Shown here: positions 46,905 to 56,171 of the stretch, one piece after another
Numbering within the stretch: position 1 is the stretch's first letter
How the letters are laid out: every line of letters begins with the position of its first letter
Source: Aliivibrio sp.
GTDB lineage: Bacteria > Pseudomonadota > Gammaproteobacteria > Enterobacterales > Vibrionaceae
Length of the DNA stretch: 64,000 nt
Assembly (NCBI GenBank): GCA_016764915.1
Contig: JAESQY010000131.1
Coordinates: 20,894 to 84,893, forward strand
Direction: 5' to 3'
Position numbers and translations under genes: made by a program
The notes under the pieces: model-generated
What the model was told of the DNA's origin: nothing
What the model saw: the letters and a program-made list of their open reading frames with translations, nothing else
Databases searched by the model: none

Positions 46905-47741
46905 ATGACACCATCAAGAATTTCTACTGATTCAAACTCATTGATAACCCCGATTGTATTAACCATAGCGGGCTCTGATAGTGGCGGAGGTGCAGGAATC
47001 CAAGCGGACATCAAAACCATTTCTGCCACTGGAGGTTATGCGTGTTCAGCGATCACTGCATTGACGGCACAAAATACCCAAGGTGTGATGGGGATCTATC
47101 CGATTAGCAGTGAGTTTGTTGAACAACAACTCGATGCCGTCTTCAGTGATTTAAATATTGTGGCGGTTAAAATAGGGATGTTAAGTGATTCGACTATTAT
47201 CACTTCTGTTGCCAAAAAACTCGTACAATATGCGCCGAAGCATGTGGTTCTTGACCCTGTGATGGTCGCAACGAGTGGGGATATGCTGCTTAAATCGACG
47301 GCGATGACAATATTAAAATCTGCACTGTTCCCTCTTGCTGATGTGATTACCCCAAACTTACCTGAAGCGGCGGCTCTGATTGGATGCGAAGTGCCAAAAA
47401 CAGAAGGTGAAATGATTGCGATGATAGATAAACTTCGTCAATTAGGTGCAAAATCTGTGCTGTTAAAGGGAGGTCATTTAGAGTGTGATCTAAACAGTGC
47501 TGACCTACTGATCTTAACTGATGAGGTCATTCGGCTCTCTACCCCCCGAATTGATACTAAAAATACTCACGGAACAGGCTGCACGTTATCATCGGCAATA
47601 GCTTCATTTTTAGCACAAAATCATAACTTGGAACAGTCCGTAAGATTAGCCAAAGCCTACATAACCCAAGCGATTAGCCACGCCGATGAACTAAACATAG
47701 GCAAAGGACATGGCCCGGTAAATCATTTCTTCGCACCATGA
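46905..47741 (+). CDS. thiD: Hydroxymethylpyrimidine/phosphomethylpyrimidine kinase
   Basis: A 278-residue ribokinase-family enzyme that phosphorylates HMP and HMP-P for thiamine synthesis. Motifs: [20 protein letters not shown] at the N-terminus, [27 protein letters not shown], and the anion hole and base [17 protein letters not shown]. An AGGATAACT site precedes the ATG. It lies alone, not in a thi operon. Confidence 0.95.
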   Translation: MTPSRISTDSNSLITPIVLTIAGSDSGGGAGIQADIKTISATGGYACSAITALTAQNTQGVMGIYPISSEFVEQQLDAVFSDLNIVAVKIGMLSDSTIITSVAKKLVQYAPKHVVLDPVMVATSGDMLLKSTAMTILKSALFPLADVITPNLPEAAALIGCEVPKTEGEMIAMIDKLRQLGAKSVLLKGGHLECDLNSADLLILTDEVIRLSTPRIDTKNTHGTGCTLSSAIASFLAQNHNLEQSVRLAKAYITQAISHADELNIGKGHGPVNHFFAP

Positions 47742-47776
47742 CGTTGATTGTCCATGGTGCGAGAGTATTGACAATC

Positions 47777-48523
47777 TTATGACTCTATATGCGCCTTAAT
47801 GATGGCCTCAAGTTGCTCTTCCGGAATAAAGCCTGGAATGATTTCATCATTAATAATCAAGCTAGGTGTTCCATTTAGACCTAACTGTCTGAAGATATGT
47901 TCGCTTTGTTTAACCAGAGATACCTTCTGATTATTAGGTTTTAAATCACTCTCAGTATGAGTTAGTTGCGCAATCTTCATCAATGAAGCTTTGTCGTGCT
48001 TTGATGGTTTGTTCATCATCATTTCATGCACTTTGGCAAATTGAGAACGGTTATTTTCCCATACATTCTGAGCATACCAAGCGGTATTCGTTTGCGTTCC
48101 TGGAGTCATACGCTGTTGAAAGGGTAACAGAACGTTCACTACTCGTAGTTGCGGATATTTTTCGATCATCGATATTAAGCCAGATTCTAAACGCTTACAG
48201 TACGGGCAGTTATAATCGGTAAAACTGATGATAGTTAAGGTCGGACTGTCCGCACCTAAATAGGGGTGTTGAGGGTTATTGTATAAGAATTGGTGATTGT
48301 CTGTGATAACTTTACTAATGCTTTTTTGTCCATCAATGTAATCAATTAAGTTGCTATGCAGCCCATTAATGATGTCTGGATTAGCCGTTAATAGGGCCGA
48401 TATTTCCATGATTTTTTGCTGCTGATTAGCTGTTACTGCTTTTGTCGATATAGCTTCTGCCAAGCTCGAAACGGAGAAAAGGGCTGTTGTTGCAATGGAT
48501 GCAGCTAATAAAATAGTTTTCAT
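47777..48523 (-). CDS. scsC: Periplasmic DsbA-like thiol oxidoreductase (ScsC-like)
   Basis: Start at ATG 48523, where the signal peptide begins (MKTILLAASIATTALFSVSSLAEA); codons to 48556 precede it. The mature protein has an N-terminal helical part and a thioredoxin fold with CPYC (DYNCPYCKRLESG) and cis-Pro in GTPSLIINDEIIPG. ScsC-type proteins are periplasmic disulfide shuffling factors that protect against copper. It is the third gene of a set with the ScsD- and ScsB-like genes, starting eight bases after the former stops, so translation is probably coupled. Confidence 0.82.
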   Translation of the reverse strand: MKTILLAASIATTALFSVSSLAEAISTKAVTANQQQKIMEISALLTANPDIINGLHSNLIDYIDGQKSISKVITDNHQFLYNNPQHPYLGADSPTLTIISFTDYNCPYCKRLESGLISMIEKYPQLRVVNVLLPFQQRMTPGTQTNTAWYAQNVWENNRSQFAKVHEMMMNKPSKHDKASLMKIAQLTHTESDLKPNNQKVSLVKQSEHIFRQLGLNGTPSLIINDEIIPGFIPEEQLEAIIKAHIES

Positions 48524-48531
48524 GAGTAATC

Positions 48532-49035
48532 CTAAGCAAATAATAGACGAAGCCACATGCCCATAGGGGTCGTGACTCCAGTGGTAATGGATGATATTTC
48601 GCCATCTTTCACAATAACGATTGTGGGTGTTGCACTAACGCCCCACTCTTTACTGATTGAACCTGTACGATCATTGATGACGGGGAAATCATACTTTTTG
48701 TAAGTCATGTACTGATTCAAACGCTGGTCTTCACCGGAAGTAATAGCAACTGAAACAACGTGATGATCATCCGAAAACCAATTGACGCTTGGGCTAACGA
48801 CACGACATGCAGGACACCAGGTTGCCCAAAAATAGATCAGCACAGGTTTGTCGTGGCTCATGGTCTCTATATCTAACCACTCTTGCTTAATGCTGTTAGC
48901 GGCAAGAGGTGGAATGGCATCTGATGGCATCTGTTGACTGCGCCAAATGTCCATTGCTGTGGTTACTATAGTGATCAAAATAATGATTTTAAACAGCTCT
49001 TTGGCCCAACGAAATACTCTAGATTTATTTATCAT
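48532..49035 (-). CDS. scsD: Membrane-anchored thioredoxin-like protein (ScsD-like)
   Basis: A 167-residue protein with one N-terminal TM (about 9-27) and a periplasmic TlpA-like thioredoxin with WCPAC (FWATWCPACRVVSP, about residues 72-76) and cis-Pro in ATPTIVIVKDG. Its ATG (49033-49035) overlaps the stop of the ScsB-like gene by one base (TAATG), so it is translated with it. It probably passes electrons in the same copper-stress pathway. Confidence 0.85.
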   Translation of the reverse strand: MINKSRVFRWAKELFKIIILITIVTTAMDIWRSQQMPSDAIPPLAANSIKQEWLDIETMSHDKPVLIYFWATWCPACRVVSPSVNWFSDDHHVVSVAITSGEDQRLNQYMTYKKYDFPVINDRTGSISKEWGVSATPTIVIVKDGEISSITTGVTTPMGMWLRLLFA

Positions 49036-51143
49036 TATTGTGTGCCTCCTGCATATTCTATGGCTGTCATGACATTCTTATCGGTTAGAATCACCGATAA
49101 AGGTAGTCCTTGAGGTGCATTTGGCCCATACACTACATTCAAGGGCACGCCGTAACGTTGATGACTTTTTAAATATTGGGTAATGCGCTTACTGGGGCGC
49201 GTCCAGTCACCTTTCATTACGACGACATTTTGTTGCAAAAGAGCTGGGTAAACAGGATCTTGCAGAATCACTCCGATTTTATTGGCTTTACAGGTAATGC
49301 ACCAATCAGCAGTAACATCAACAAATACGGTCTTCCCTTGTTTCACATACTCATCAATCGCCTGAGTATTAAGCGGTTGCCACACCAAGTTATCTTCAAT
49401 AGGGGTCACCCAATGTTCGCTGGTGACACTGCCAATAACGAGTGTCGCGCTGCTGGCAAAAACCACGACAGCAAGTATGGCTATAACCGTTTTTTTACCT
49501 TGTTTTTTCCCTATTCGATACAATAAAAATCCACAAAATAGTAAACCGATAACGAGCGAGGCTAAAAGGCCAATAAATGAGGTGAGTAAGCTCAGTAACC
49601 AAAGTGTGGTTAGCAGCATCATTAACCCAAATAGCAGTTTTACACGGTTCATCCAGGCACCGGGTTTAGGCATCATTGAAATAAGGTTTGGAAATAGAGC
49701 GAACAATAACCAAGGCAGGGCCATACCTAAACCTAAGAAACTGAATATAACCCACATTTCAAACAGACTGGCACCTAGCGCAAATGCAACGGCACTGCCT
49801 AAGAAAGGAGCGCTACAAGGTGTTGCTAGCAGTGTTGCAAACATGCCTTGGGCAAAGTGACCAAAGATTGAGTCACCTCCCTTACTTGCGATAGCTGTTG
49901 AAAATCGACTTGGCAGCTGAATATCAAATAATCCCAGTAAATTGGCAGTAAACAGCGCCGTTACTGTCACCATCAGCCCAATAAACAGTGGGCTTTGAAA
50001 TTGAATGCCCCAACCAATAGCGTTGCCTGTGACTTTTAAGATAAACAGAGCCGCTGCGAGCAGCCAGAATGAACTGAGTATGCCCAGTGCAGAGGCAATA
50101 AATTGTAACCTAATGGTACGTTTACTTTGCTGTGAGCAGGCCATCATACTATTGAGTTTCATGCCTAATATGGGCAGTACACAAGGCATGATGTTGAGGA
50201 TTAATCCTCCGAGCAGCGCAACTCCAATCATGGTGAGTAAGTTTGATGAACCGCTGGTATCGAACGGTTTATCGTCAATTTTCGAGCGTAGTTCATGGGC
50301 GAACAGTTCATCAGATATAGTGATTGAGAGTGATTTTCCTGTTAAATCAGAATCACCTAGCCAGTTTGTTACTGTGTATGTTGCGGTAAGCACATTGTCT
50401 GTAATAGAGAGTGAGGGCGGCGAGAAATAGTCATCTGTAAGATCATCACCAGAAATCAACACTTGTGGTTGAGCCCATCCGTTTTCATTGAGCAGTGTTA
50501 CCTGCAGTTGTTGTGATGCTTTATCAAAGGATGTCGTTAATACTCGAGTCGATTCACTGCTCACAGGAACACGTGATAACCCTTTTTGATAGAGATGCTG
50601 AGTTTGAGTATCGATATTAAGCGAGGCTGGAACTAAGGCATCTATGGTCAAATCATAGTCAGTCAGCACGCAAATATTCGTGCAGGTGGGCAGAGTTAAC
50701 TTTCCTGAGAATACTAAGGGCTGATTGAGGTCACTTACCGTTAACTCCATCGGAAAGATGACATGATCTTTATAGCCTAATGTCATGATTCCAGACTGTT
50801 CATAATAGGCGGGGGTAGGCCAGTGCCAAATAAGTTCAGTTAGGTTTTGAGATTTTGACCAATCCAGTGATGGCGATATAGCCCCTTCACCCGGCGAATG
50901 CCAGTAGGTTTTCCACTCACCATCAAGCTTAACTTCCAGAAGAGCTTTGACACGTTGATTGGATTTATCAACGTCACCTGTCAACATGAATCGAACTTGA
51001 GCTGGCGGATGGTCAGCATGGGTTAACCAACCCGTTGAGAGTGTTTGGGCAGTTACTGAGAAGGCTGACAGTAATAGGGTAGATAGTAAGATAACCCCGA
51101 GACGTAAGCTCGCAACCACTTTTAAATGTTTAATTGTAGACAC
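49035..51143 (-). CDS. scsB: DsbD-like thiol reductase (ScsB)
   Basis: A 702-residue membrane protein. A signal peptide (AQ near 33) precedes a periplasmic N-terminal domain (to about 295), then eight TMs with the transmembrane Cys pair (NIMPCVLPILGMKL and ATPCSAPFLGSAV), and a C-terminal thioredoxin domain (VDVTADWCITCKANK, CITC). This is the arrangement of DsbD/ScsB: electrons pass from cytoplasmic thioredoxin to periplasmic partners, here presumably the ScsC-like protein. An ATG with a good AAACTGTGTC-like context starts the gene at 51143. Confidence 0.92.
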   Translation of the reverse strand: MSTIKHLKVVASLRLGVILLSTLLLSAFSVTAQTLSTGWLTHADHPPAQVRFMLTGDVDKSNQRVKALLEVKLDGEWKTYWHSPGEGAISPSLDWSKSQNLTELIWHWPTPAYYEQSGIMTLGYKDHVIFPMELTVSDLNQPLVFSGKLTLPTCTNICVLTDYDLTIDALVPASLNIDTQTQHLYQKGLSRVPVSSESTRVLTTSFDKASQQLQVTLLNENGWAQPQVLISGDDLTDDYFSPPSLSITDNVLTATYTVTNWLGDSDLTGKSLSITISDELFAHELRSKIDDKPFDTSGSSNLLTMIGVALLGGLILNIMPCVLPILGMKLNSMMACSQQSKRTIRLQFIASALGILSSFWLLAAALFILKVTGNAIGWGIQFQSPLFIGLMVTVTALFTANLLGLFDIQLPSRFSTAIASKGGDSIFGHFAQGMFATLLATPCSAPFLGSAVAFALGASLFEMWVIFSFLGLGMALPWLLFALFPNLISMMPKPGAWMNRVKLLFGLMMLLTTLWLLSLLTSFIGLLASLVIGLLFCGFLLYRIGKKQGKKTVIAILAVVVFASSATLVIGSVTSEHWVTPIEDNLVWQPLNTQAIDEYVKQGKTVFVDVTADWCITCKANKIGVILQDPVYPALLQQNVVVMKGDWTRPSKRITQYLKSHQRYGVPLNVVYGPNAPQGLPLSVILTDKNVMTAIEYAGGTQ

Positions 51144-51198
51144 AGTTTTACTCCGAAAATAGTATATATAAAAAAGATATAACGATTAACGGGGGGAT

Positions 51199-51585
51199 TT
51201 ACTCTTGAAAAGTACAGAATGCCAAATGCCGCCGGACGCCATATGAAGTGATGGGTTCAGTGAAATAATAGCCGAATCCAACCTGTTTTAATGTTGTGGC
51301 AATGATGGCCAGCGCCAAAATAAACAGCGGAATAGCAAGGTCGAGGTTCAGAGTATGCGCGTTGAGTAGGTGTTCGCTACTGCTGCACTCTGAAACCTTA
51401 TTGCCTTGAGTGAGTGATGTTGTTTGTTTAATTTCGTCGGAATGGATAGCTGAAGGGCAAGATGTGGATAGTCCCAGATTTTGTGAGAAACAGACCAATA
51501 GCACAATACTCACTAACAGTAGTGACCACGAAGCGACGGTATTGCGCTTGTATTGTAGTAAGAAAAACCTCAAAAAACGTCTCAA
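51199..51585 (-). CDS. Small membrane protein upstream of scsB, possible ScsA
   Basis: A 128-residue protein with two hydrophobic helices (about 18-36 and 82-102), a Cys in between (STSCPSAIH, ECSSSEH) and a C-terminus RRHLAFCTFQE. In Salmonella the scs operon also begins with a small membrane-associated protein, ScsA; position and the F-C-x-F-Q-E end make that the best guess. It lies 55 bases upstream of scsB. Confidence 0.45.
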   Translation of the reverse strand: MRRFLRFFLLQYKRNTVASWSLLLVSIVLLVCFSQNLGLSTSCPSAIHSDEIKQTTSLTQGNKVSECSSSEHLLNAHTLNLDLAIPLFILALAIIATTLKQVGFGYYFTEPITSYGVRRHLAFCTFQE

Positions 51586-51655
51586 CTAAATTGGGTGTGA
51601 AGATTTAATATTCTAGGGAAAAAAAATGAAAGGTCAATTGATATAGAAAGAGAAA

Positions 51656-51682
51656 AAAAGGTGGAGAGTTACTCCACCTTTA
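51656..51682. terminator. Terminator after the collagenase gene
   Basis: The stem AAAGGTGGAG / CTCCACCTTT, with loop AGTTA and an A/T-rich flank, lies just past the collagenase stop. On the minus strand it is followed by a U-tract. Confidence 0.87.
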
Positions 51683-51699
51683 ATTGCGTTAGAAAAATA

Positions 51700-53877
51700 T
51701 TACTTTCTGCATCCTGATACATTGTAATCAACAGCGATGGCGGCGTTTTCAGCAACACCACTCACTTTTATGTATCCCCAATAGTTGGTTTGTGCATTGA
51801 GGTAGATACACTCACTATTACCCGGGTTATTAGAAATCGCATCCACATTACTGCCGTTAGGCCAGCCTGAGTTACTGTACTCGATGGTTAAGTCTCCTGT
51901 ACCTTCACCCACTGAGATAGCAATGTTTTGCTGAGCATTCACATTAGCAAAATTTAACCAAATAGTATTCGTGGTCGCTAGACAAGCAGCAATGCCATCT
52001 TCTAATGAACCACTGTTAATTTTGGTGCTTGTGGCGCAATTTTTTGGAAGTGTGGTGCCTGCGGCCATTTTTTTAGTCCACTGTTCAAATTCAGATTGGT
52101 ATTTGGTAGACCACTCCGTGATGATCGCTTTGTAACCTGCCCAATCGCCACTACGAGTTGCAGCGAGCATTAGGTTGACATCATCAATGTGGCGCTCAAA
52201 CATAAATCGAACGGCTAAGTAACCCCAGCGATAAATGCGGTCGACATCGAAGCCATCATAAGTGGTTTCAAAGATCTGAGCGAGTGTATAGGTTGAGCCA
52301 TCAAGAATGGTTTCGACCGCCAGTGAGTTGTTATTTTGGTTAGCAACGTACTCTGCAATGCCTTCACTCCACCAAACGACAACTTCGGTCGGTGAATTAA
52401 AGTTACCGTACATATCAAAACGGCCATCTAGATAGTGAACATACTCATGCTCAAGGTTCCAAATATAGTGGTCTGCATTGGCATAACTTGCTTCATAGGC
52501 CACAAAGTTAGGGATATTTCCTGGTACAGATGGGTCCCCTTCTAGATACATACCACCGTTGTTGGTATCGATTTTAAAGATAGCGGCAGCATATTTTCCA
52601 TAGTCGTTACTTGAGTCGAATATGTTAACGTGTAACTGGTCATTAAGATCATCTTTTACAGGACCTGAAGAGGTATCCAATTTTGTATGGAAGTAGTTCT
52701 CTTCATAGCCCATTTTGTCACAGGCTGCGGCTTGTTGAACTGGAGTAAGATCTTGAGAAATAATTTTAATGGTTGGGCTACACGTGTGCTCTTGAGTTAG
52801 GGCCAGTGCACGAACATTCTCGCCATAACCGCATATCCCAAAGGCAGAACAGTCAGCATAATAGGTCGCATTTTCTGCAGCGCCTAGCCAGACAGCATCA
52901 CCATAACCGAAACTTTGGTAAGTTGAGAAGATCTCTTTAAGTGCTAAATCGGTTGCCGGTTGAATAGCGGCGTCAGTGTACATTTTTAGACGACCTAATT
53001 CACGGCCCGCATTAGCCACCATATATTCACCATCTGAGTCGATCATATAACGGTTTAATGCAAAATCTTTTAAAAGTGTAACCAACTCTTGATCATTTTT
53101 TACGGTTGCAACGAAATCGTTATTCCATTGGCCACTAAAAATAATAGTAAATATACCGTTAACGGCGTTCCGCATATTCCAGTTAGAAGCATAATCTTGA
53201 TTCCACTTCCTTAACCACTCTTTCACTACGGGTAAATATGTATTTTGAAGTCCCGCACTGTCCATGGTGGTAATAACTTCAGTAAGAACTTTTCCGTGAC
53301 CTTCATTATTATCATAGAAGTGAGAGTTATTTAAAAATGCATCAATGGCCTCTTTGACTGCTGGTTGTACCCAAGAAGTAAACGAGACGGAACTATTATA
53401 AAATTCAGCATAATAACCAGCACGAAGATAGAGGAATATGGCTTCTATATCTGGGTCACCATTACCTTGGTAATCTCGAGATAGGTTGGTAACATGTTTA
53501 GCAACGTTATACATATTACCTGAACTAAAGGCTGAACTCTGTATTGATTCACTCGCACCAAACAGCTCATTAACACAGCTTGAACCTAACGTTTTTATTT
53601 GGTTTATCAACTCACTGCTATTTGATGTAGCAAAAACGGCTGGGTCACATGGCTCTGCGGCAGCTTGCGCCTCAACACCAAAGGCAAAAATGCTTGGGGT
53701 TGTTGCAATTGGCTGAATATTAGTCAATTTTTTAGGCACTGCTTCATCTTGCTGTTGCTCGATTCCGTGTCCGATTACCGGAGCATCCATTACCTCTTGC
53801 TGTGGAGGTGAGGCGGCCTGCAATTGACAACTCAGTAGTGTTGCGGCTATCGCAAGTCCAACTTTATTAAATTCCAT
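51700..53877 (-). CDS. Secreted microbial collagenase (M9 family)
   Basis: A 725-residue metalloprotease. The signal peptide ends near LQAAS. An N-terminal pro/activator part with helices follows (about 80-380), then the catalytic core with HEYVH (LEHEYVHYLDGRFDMYG) and the third zinc ligand Glu in WWSEGIAEYVANQN. The C-terminal about 110 residues form a pre-peptidase domain (IAISVGEGTGDLTIEYSN). The length is near the Vibrio M9A range. It degrades collagen for nutrients or host invasion. No pro-export or regulator gene lies next to it. Confidence 0.93.
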   Translation of the reverse strand: MEFNKVGLAIAATLLSCQLQAASPPQQEVMDAPVIGHGIEQQQDEAVPKKLTNIQPIATTPSIFAFGVEAQAAAEPCDPAVFATSNSSELINQIKTLGSSCVNELFGASESIQSSAFSSGNMYNVAKHVTNLSRDYQGNGDPDIEAIFLYLRAGYYAEFYNSSVSFTSWVQPAVKEAIDAFLNNSHFYDNNEGHGKVLTEVITTMDSAGLQNTYLPVVKEWLRKWNQDYASNWNMRNAVNGIFTIIFSGQWNNDFVATVKNDQELVTLLKDFALNRYMIDSDGEYMVANAGRELGRLKMYTDAAIQPATDLALKEIFSTYQSFGYGDAVWLGAAENATYYADCSAFGICGYGENVRALALTQEHTCSPTIKIISQDLTPVQQAAACDKMGYEENYFHTKLDTSSGPVKDDLNDQLHVNIFDSSNDYGKYAAAIFKIDTNNGGMYLEGDPSVPGNIPNFVAYEASYANADHYIWNLEHEYVHYLDGRFDMYGNFNSPTEVVVWWSEGIAEYVANQNNNSLAVETILDGSTYTLAQIFETTYDGFDVDRIYRWGYLAVRFMFERHIDDVNLMLAATRSGDWAGYKAIITEWSTKYQSEFEQWTKKMAAGTTLPKNCATSTKINSGSLEDGIAACLATTNTIWLNFANVNAQQNIAISVGEGTGDLTIEYSNSGWPNGSNVDAISNNPGNSECIYLNAQTNYWGYIKVSGVAENAAIAVDYNVSGCRK

Positions 53878-54378
53878 TTAACTATCCTTTGCTGTTGTTT
53901 ATCACTGCATCAATCAAAAAAACCAGCTAATTGGTTTATTGATAGTGATAATTGCGGTGAATGAATCCTAATTGGGTTGTTCGCCTAAAAATATATTGTA
54001 TAAAATATCCTTGATCCATAAATCTGTGTAAAAAATCTTGTTTAATAATAATTTCACAAGTTAAAATAAATATTAATAATTACCAGCGTCAGGATATATA
54101 AAGGTATGGGGAGGTTTTGTGATTTTTGTAATTACAAATTAATCAACAAGGTTACTTATGCACGTAGTTTCTTATTATTATGCTGTTTATTGTTGTTATT
54201 AATAATATAATTTTTTGTTTGAATGTTAATTGTATCAATAACAGTTTGAGCAGGCTTTAATTTGAGTGTAATTAAAATGTAATACGCGGACAAAATAGGG
54301 ATTAATATCACTTAGTTATATTTATCTGTTTCGTAATCACCTTGTGGTTTAATGCTATTGTATTTTAATAACATCCCG
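53878..54378. other. 501-base intergenic region
   Basis: No gene or RNA is recognised. It is very AT-rich (long runs of A and T around 54040-54260) and must hold the collagenase promoter on the minus strand and the end of the liu operon. Confidence 0.5.
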
Positions 54379-55296
54379 TTATTGTGGGAATATATGTTCT
54401 ATTGCATTTGAAACTTTTGACGCGGATCTTTTATGTAATTGCTGACAGATGATCTTACCCGCACTTGCGATAGTACTAAGATTAATACCCGTTTCTATGT
54501 TCAGCTCTTGGCATAAATACAACACATCTTCGGTGGCCACATTACCTGATGCGCCTGAAGCATATGGACAGCCCCCTAAACCCGCGACGCTGCTGTCAAT
54601 AATATGAATGCCCATAGTGAGTGCTTGATAAATGTTGGCAATTGCTTGGCCCCAAGTATCGTGAAAATGAACTGCAATGTGGTTAGTTGGAATACATTGC
54701 TGTACGGCTTCTAGCATTGTCGCTATCCGCAGTGGAGTGCCTGTCCCAATAGTGTCACCTAGAGAGACTTCATAGCAGCCCATGTTAAACAGTTCATTGG
54801 CAATAGCAGCGACCTGCTGCGGTTTGGTTGGGCCATCATAAGGACAGTCAACAACACAAGAGAGATAAGCTCTGACGGCAATGTTGTGATGTTTGGCTTG
54901 TTCGATTAAAGGCTCAAAACGTCTAAGGCTCTCGGAAATCGAGCAGTTAATGTTTTTCTGGCAAAAGGCTTCAGATGCGGAAGTGAAGATAGACACTTGG
55001 TCCGCACCCGATATCATTGCTTGTTCAAATCCCTTTAGGTTAGGCGTTAACGCGGAATAGATGACATTAGGTTGGCGAGCGATACCTTGGAAAACCTGCG
55101 TAGAGTCCGCCATTTGTGGTACCCATTTGGGTGAAACAAACGCGCCCGTTTCAATATGGGTTAATCCTGATTTTGAAAGCTGATTGACCAATGCAATTTT
55201 GACTTCAGTGGAGACCATCGCTTCATTTTGTAATCCATCACGTGCTCCCACCTCAACGATAGTGACTGATGACGGTAGGCAAGATGATCTTTTCAT
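54379..55296 (-). CDS. liuE: Hydroxymethylglutaryl-CoA lyase
   Basis: A 305-residue TIM-barrel enzyme that splits HMG-CoA into acetoacetate and acetyl-CoA, the last step of leucine breakdown. Motifs: VEVGARDGLQNEA at the N-terminus, the metal His residues in AVHFHDTWGQAIANI, and the catalytic-Cys loop VAGLGGCPYASGASGN. It is the last gene of the leftward operon, overlapping liuC by four bases (ATGA). Confidence 0.95.
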   Translation of the reverse strand: MKRSSCLPSSVTIVEVGARDGLQNEAMVSTEVKIALVNQLSKSGLTHIETGAFVSPKWVPQMADSTQVFQGIARQPNVIYSALTPNLKGFEQAMISGADQVSIFTSASEAFCQKNINCSISESLRRFEPLIEQAKHHNIAVRAYLSCVVDCPYDGPTKPQQVAAIANELFNMGCYEVSLGDTIGTGTPLRIATMLEAVQQCIPTNHIAVHFHDTWGQAIANIYQALTMGIHIIDSSVAGLGGCPYASGASGNVATEDVLYLCQELNIETGINLSTIASAGKIICQQLHKRSASKVSNAIEHIFPQ

Positions 55297-56159
55297 TGTT
55301 CACCTCTGTTTTTTATTTCGGATATCCATGATGGAGCACGTTTTTCAAAAAATGCAGTGATCCCCTCTTGCCCCTGTTTAGATACCCGTATATCGGCAAT
55401 TAATTGGCTGGTATAACGGATCAACTCTGGATCGATTACTTGATTTTCACAGCGTTTGCAGAGGGTTTTTACTTGCAGTAAAGCAGATGGACTATTGGCC
55501 AAAAGAGCGTCGATAGTCTTTGATATGTGTTCATCAAGGGCGGTGTGAATATTATTAGTGTAGTGCTTTTCTTCCGCTTCAATGTTGATGATTTGATGAA
55601 GCAGTCCAATCTGTTGAGCAGTATGAGCATCGATGCGTTCAGCGGTTAGCATATAGCGCCTTGCAGAGCGAACGCCAATAGCTCTGCACACATAAGGAGC
55701 GATGGTGGCGGGAATAAGCCCAAGTTTGACTTCACTGAAGCAGAATTGAGAATCAGACAGACCAATGGCAATATCACAACAGCAGATCAGCCCCAATGCT
55801 CCGCCGAACGCACAACCGTGAATCACTGCAATGGTAGGGTGAGGAAAGTTATCGAGTGTGGACATGAGCCTAGCCAGTTGTTCAGCACTTTGCTGATTCT
55901 CTAACTGTGGCTTTGCAGCCATCGATTTCATCCAGTTAAGATCGGCCCCGGCAGAGAAGTGCTTTCCGTTGGCTCTAAGCAGTAGGCAGCGCAGTGTTGG
56001 GATGGCAGCCAACGTGTCGAGATAGTGGATTAAACCTTCAATCATCTCATCATCAAAGGCGTTATTTTTACTGATTCTATTAAGGGTGAGAGTGGCGACA
56101 CCATTGACATCAATCTCGCACAATATATTGGTGGCTTGATTCTCTATTTCTTTCACCAT
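55293..56159 (-). CDS. liuC: Enoyl-CoA hydratase, probable methylglutaconyl-CoA hydratase
   Basis: A 288-residue crotonase-fold protein with the oxyanion-hole segment HFSAGADLNWM and the second GGALGLICCCDIAIGLSDSQFCFSEVKLGLIPA. LiuC hydrates 3-methylglutaconyl-CoA to HMG-CoA. Position between the carboxylase beta subunit and HMG-CoA lyase fixes this assignment. The biotin-carboxylase subunit gene normally found after it is absent. Confidence 0.9.
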   Translation of the reverse strand: MVKEIENQATNILCEIDVNGVATLTLNRISKNNAFDDEMIEGLIHYLDTLAAIPTLRCLLLRANGKHFSAGADLNWMKSMAAKPQLENQQSAEQLARLMSTLDNFPHPTIAVIHGCAFGGALGLICCCDIAIGLSDSQFCFSEVKLGLIPATIAPYVCRAIGVRSARRYMLTAERIDAHTAQQIGLLHQIINIEAEEKHYTNNIHTALDEHISKTIDALLANSPSALLQVKTLCKRCENQVIDPELIRYTSQLIADIRVSKQGQEGITAFFEKRAPSWISEIKNRGEQ

Positions 56160-56171
56160 CTCAACGACTCC

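Noticed and set aside
47732..47761. Hairpin CGCACCATG / CATGGTGCG at the end of thiD
   Set aside because: The stem is perfect, but no T-run follows on either strand, so I did not call it a terminator.
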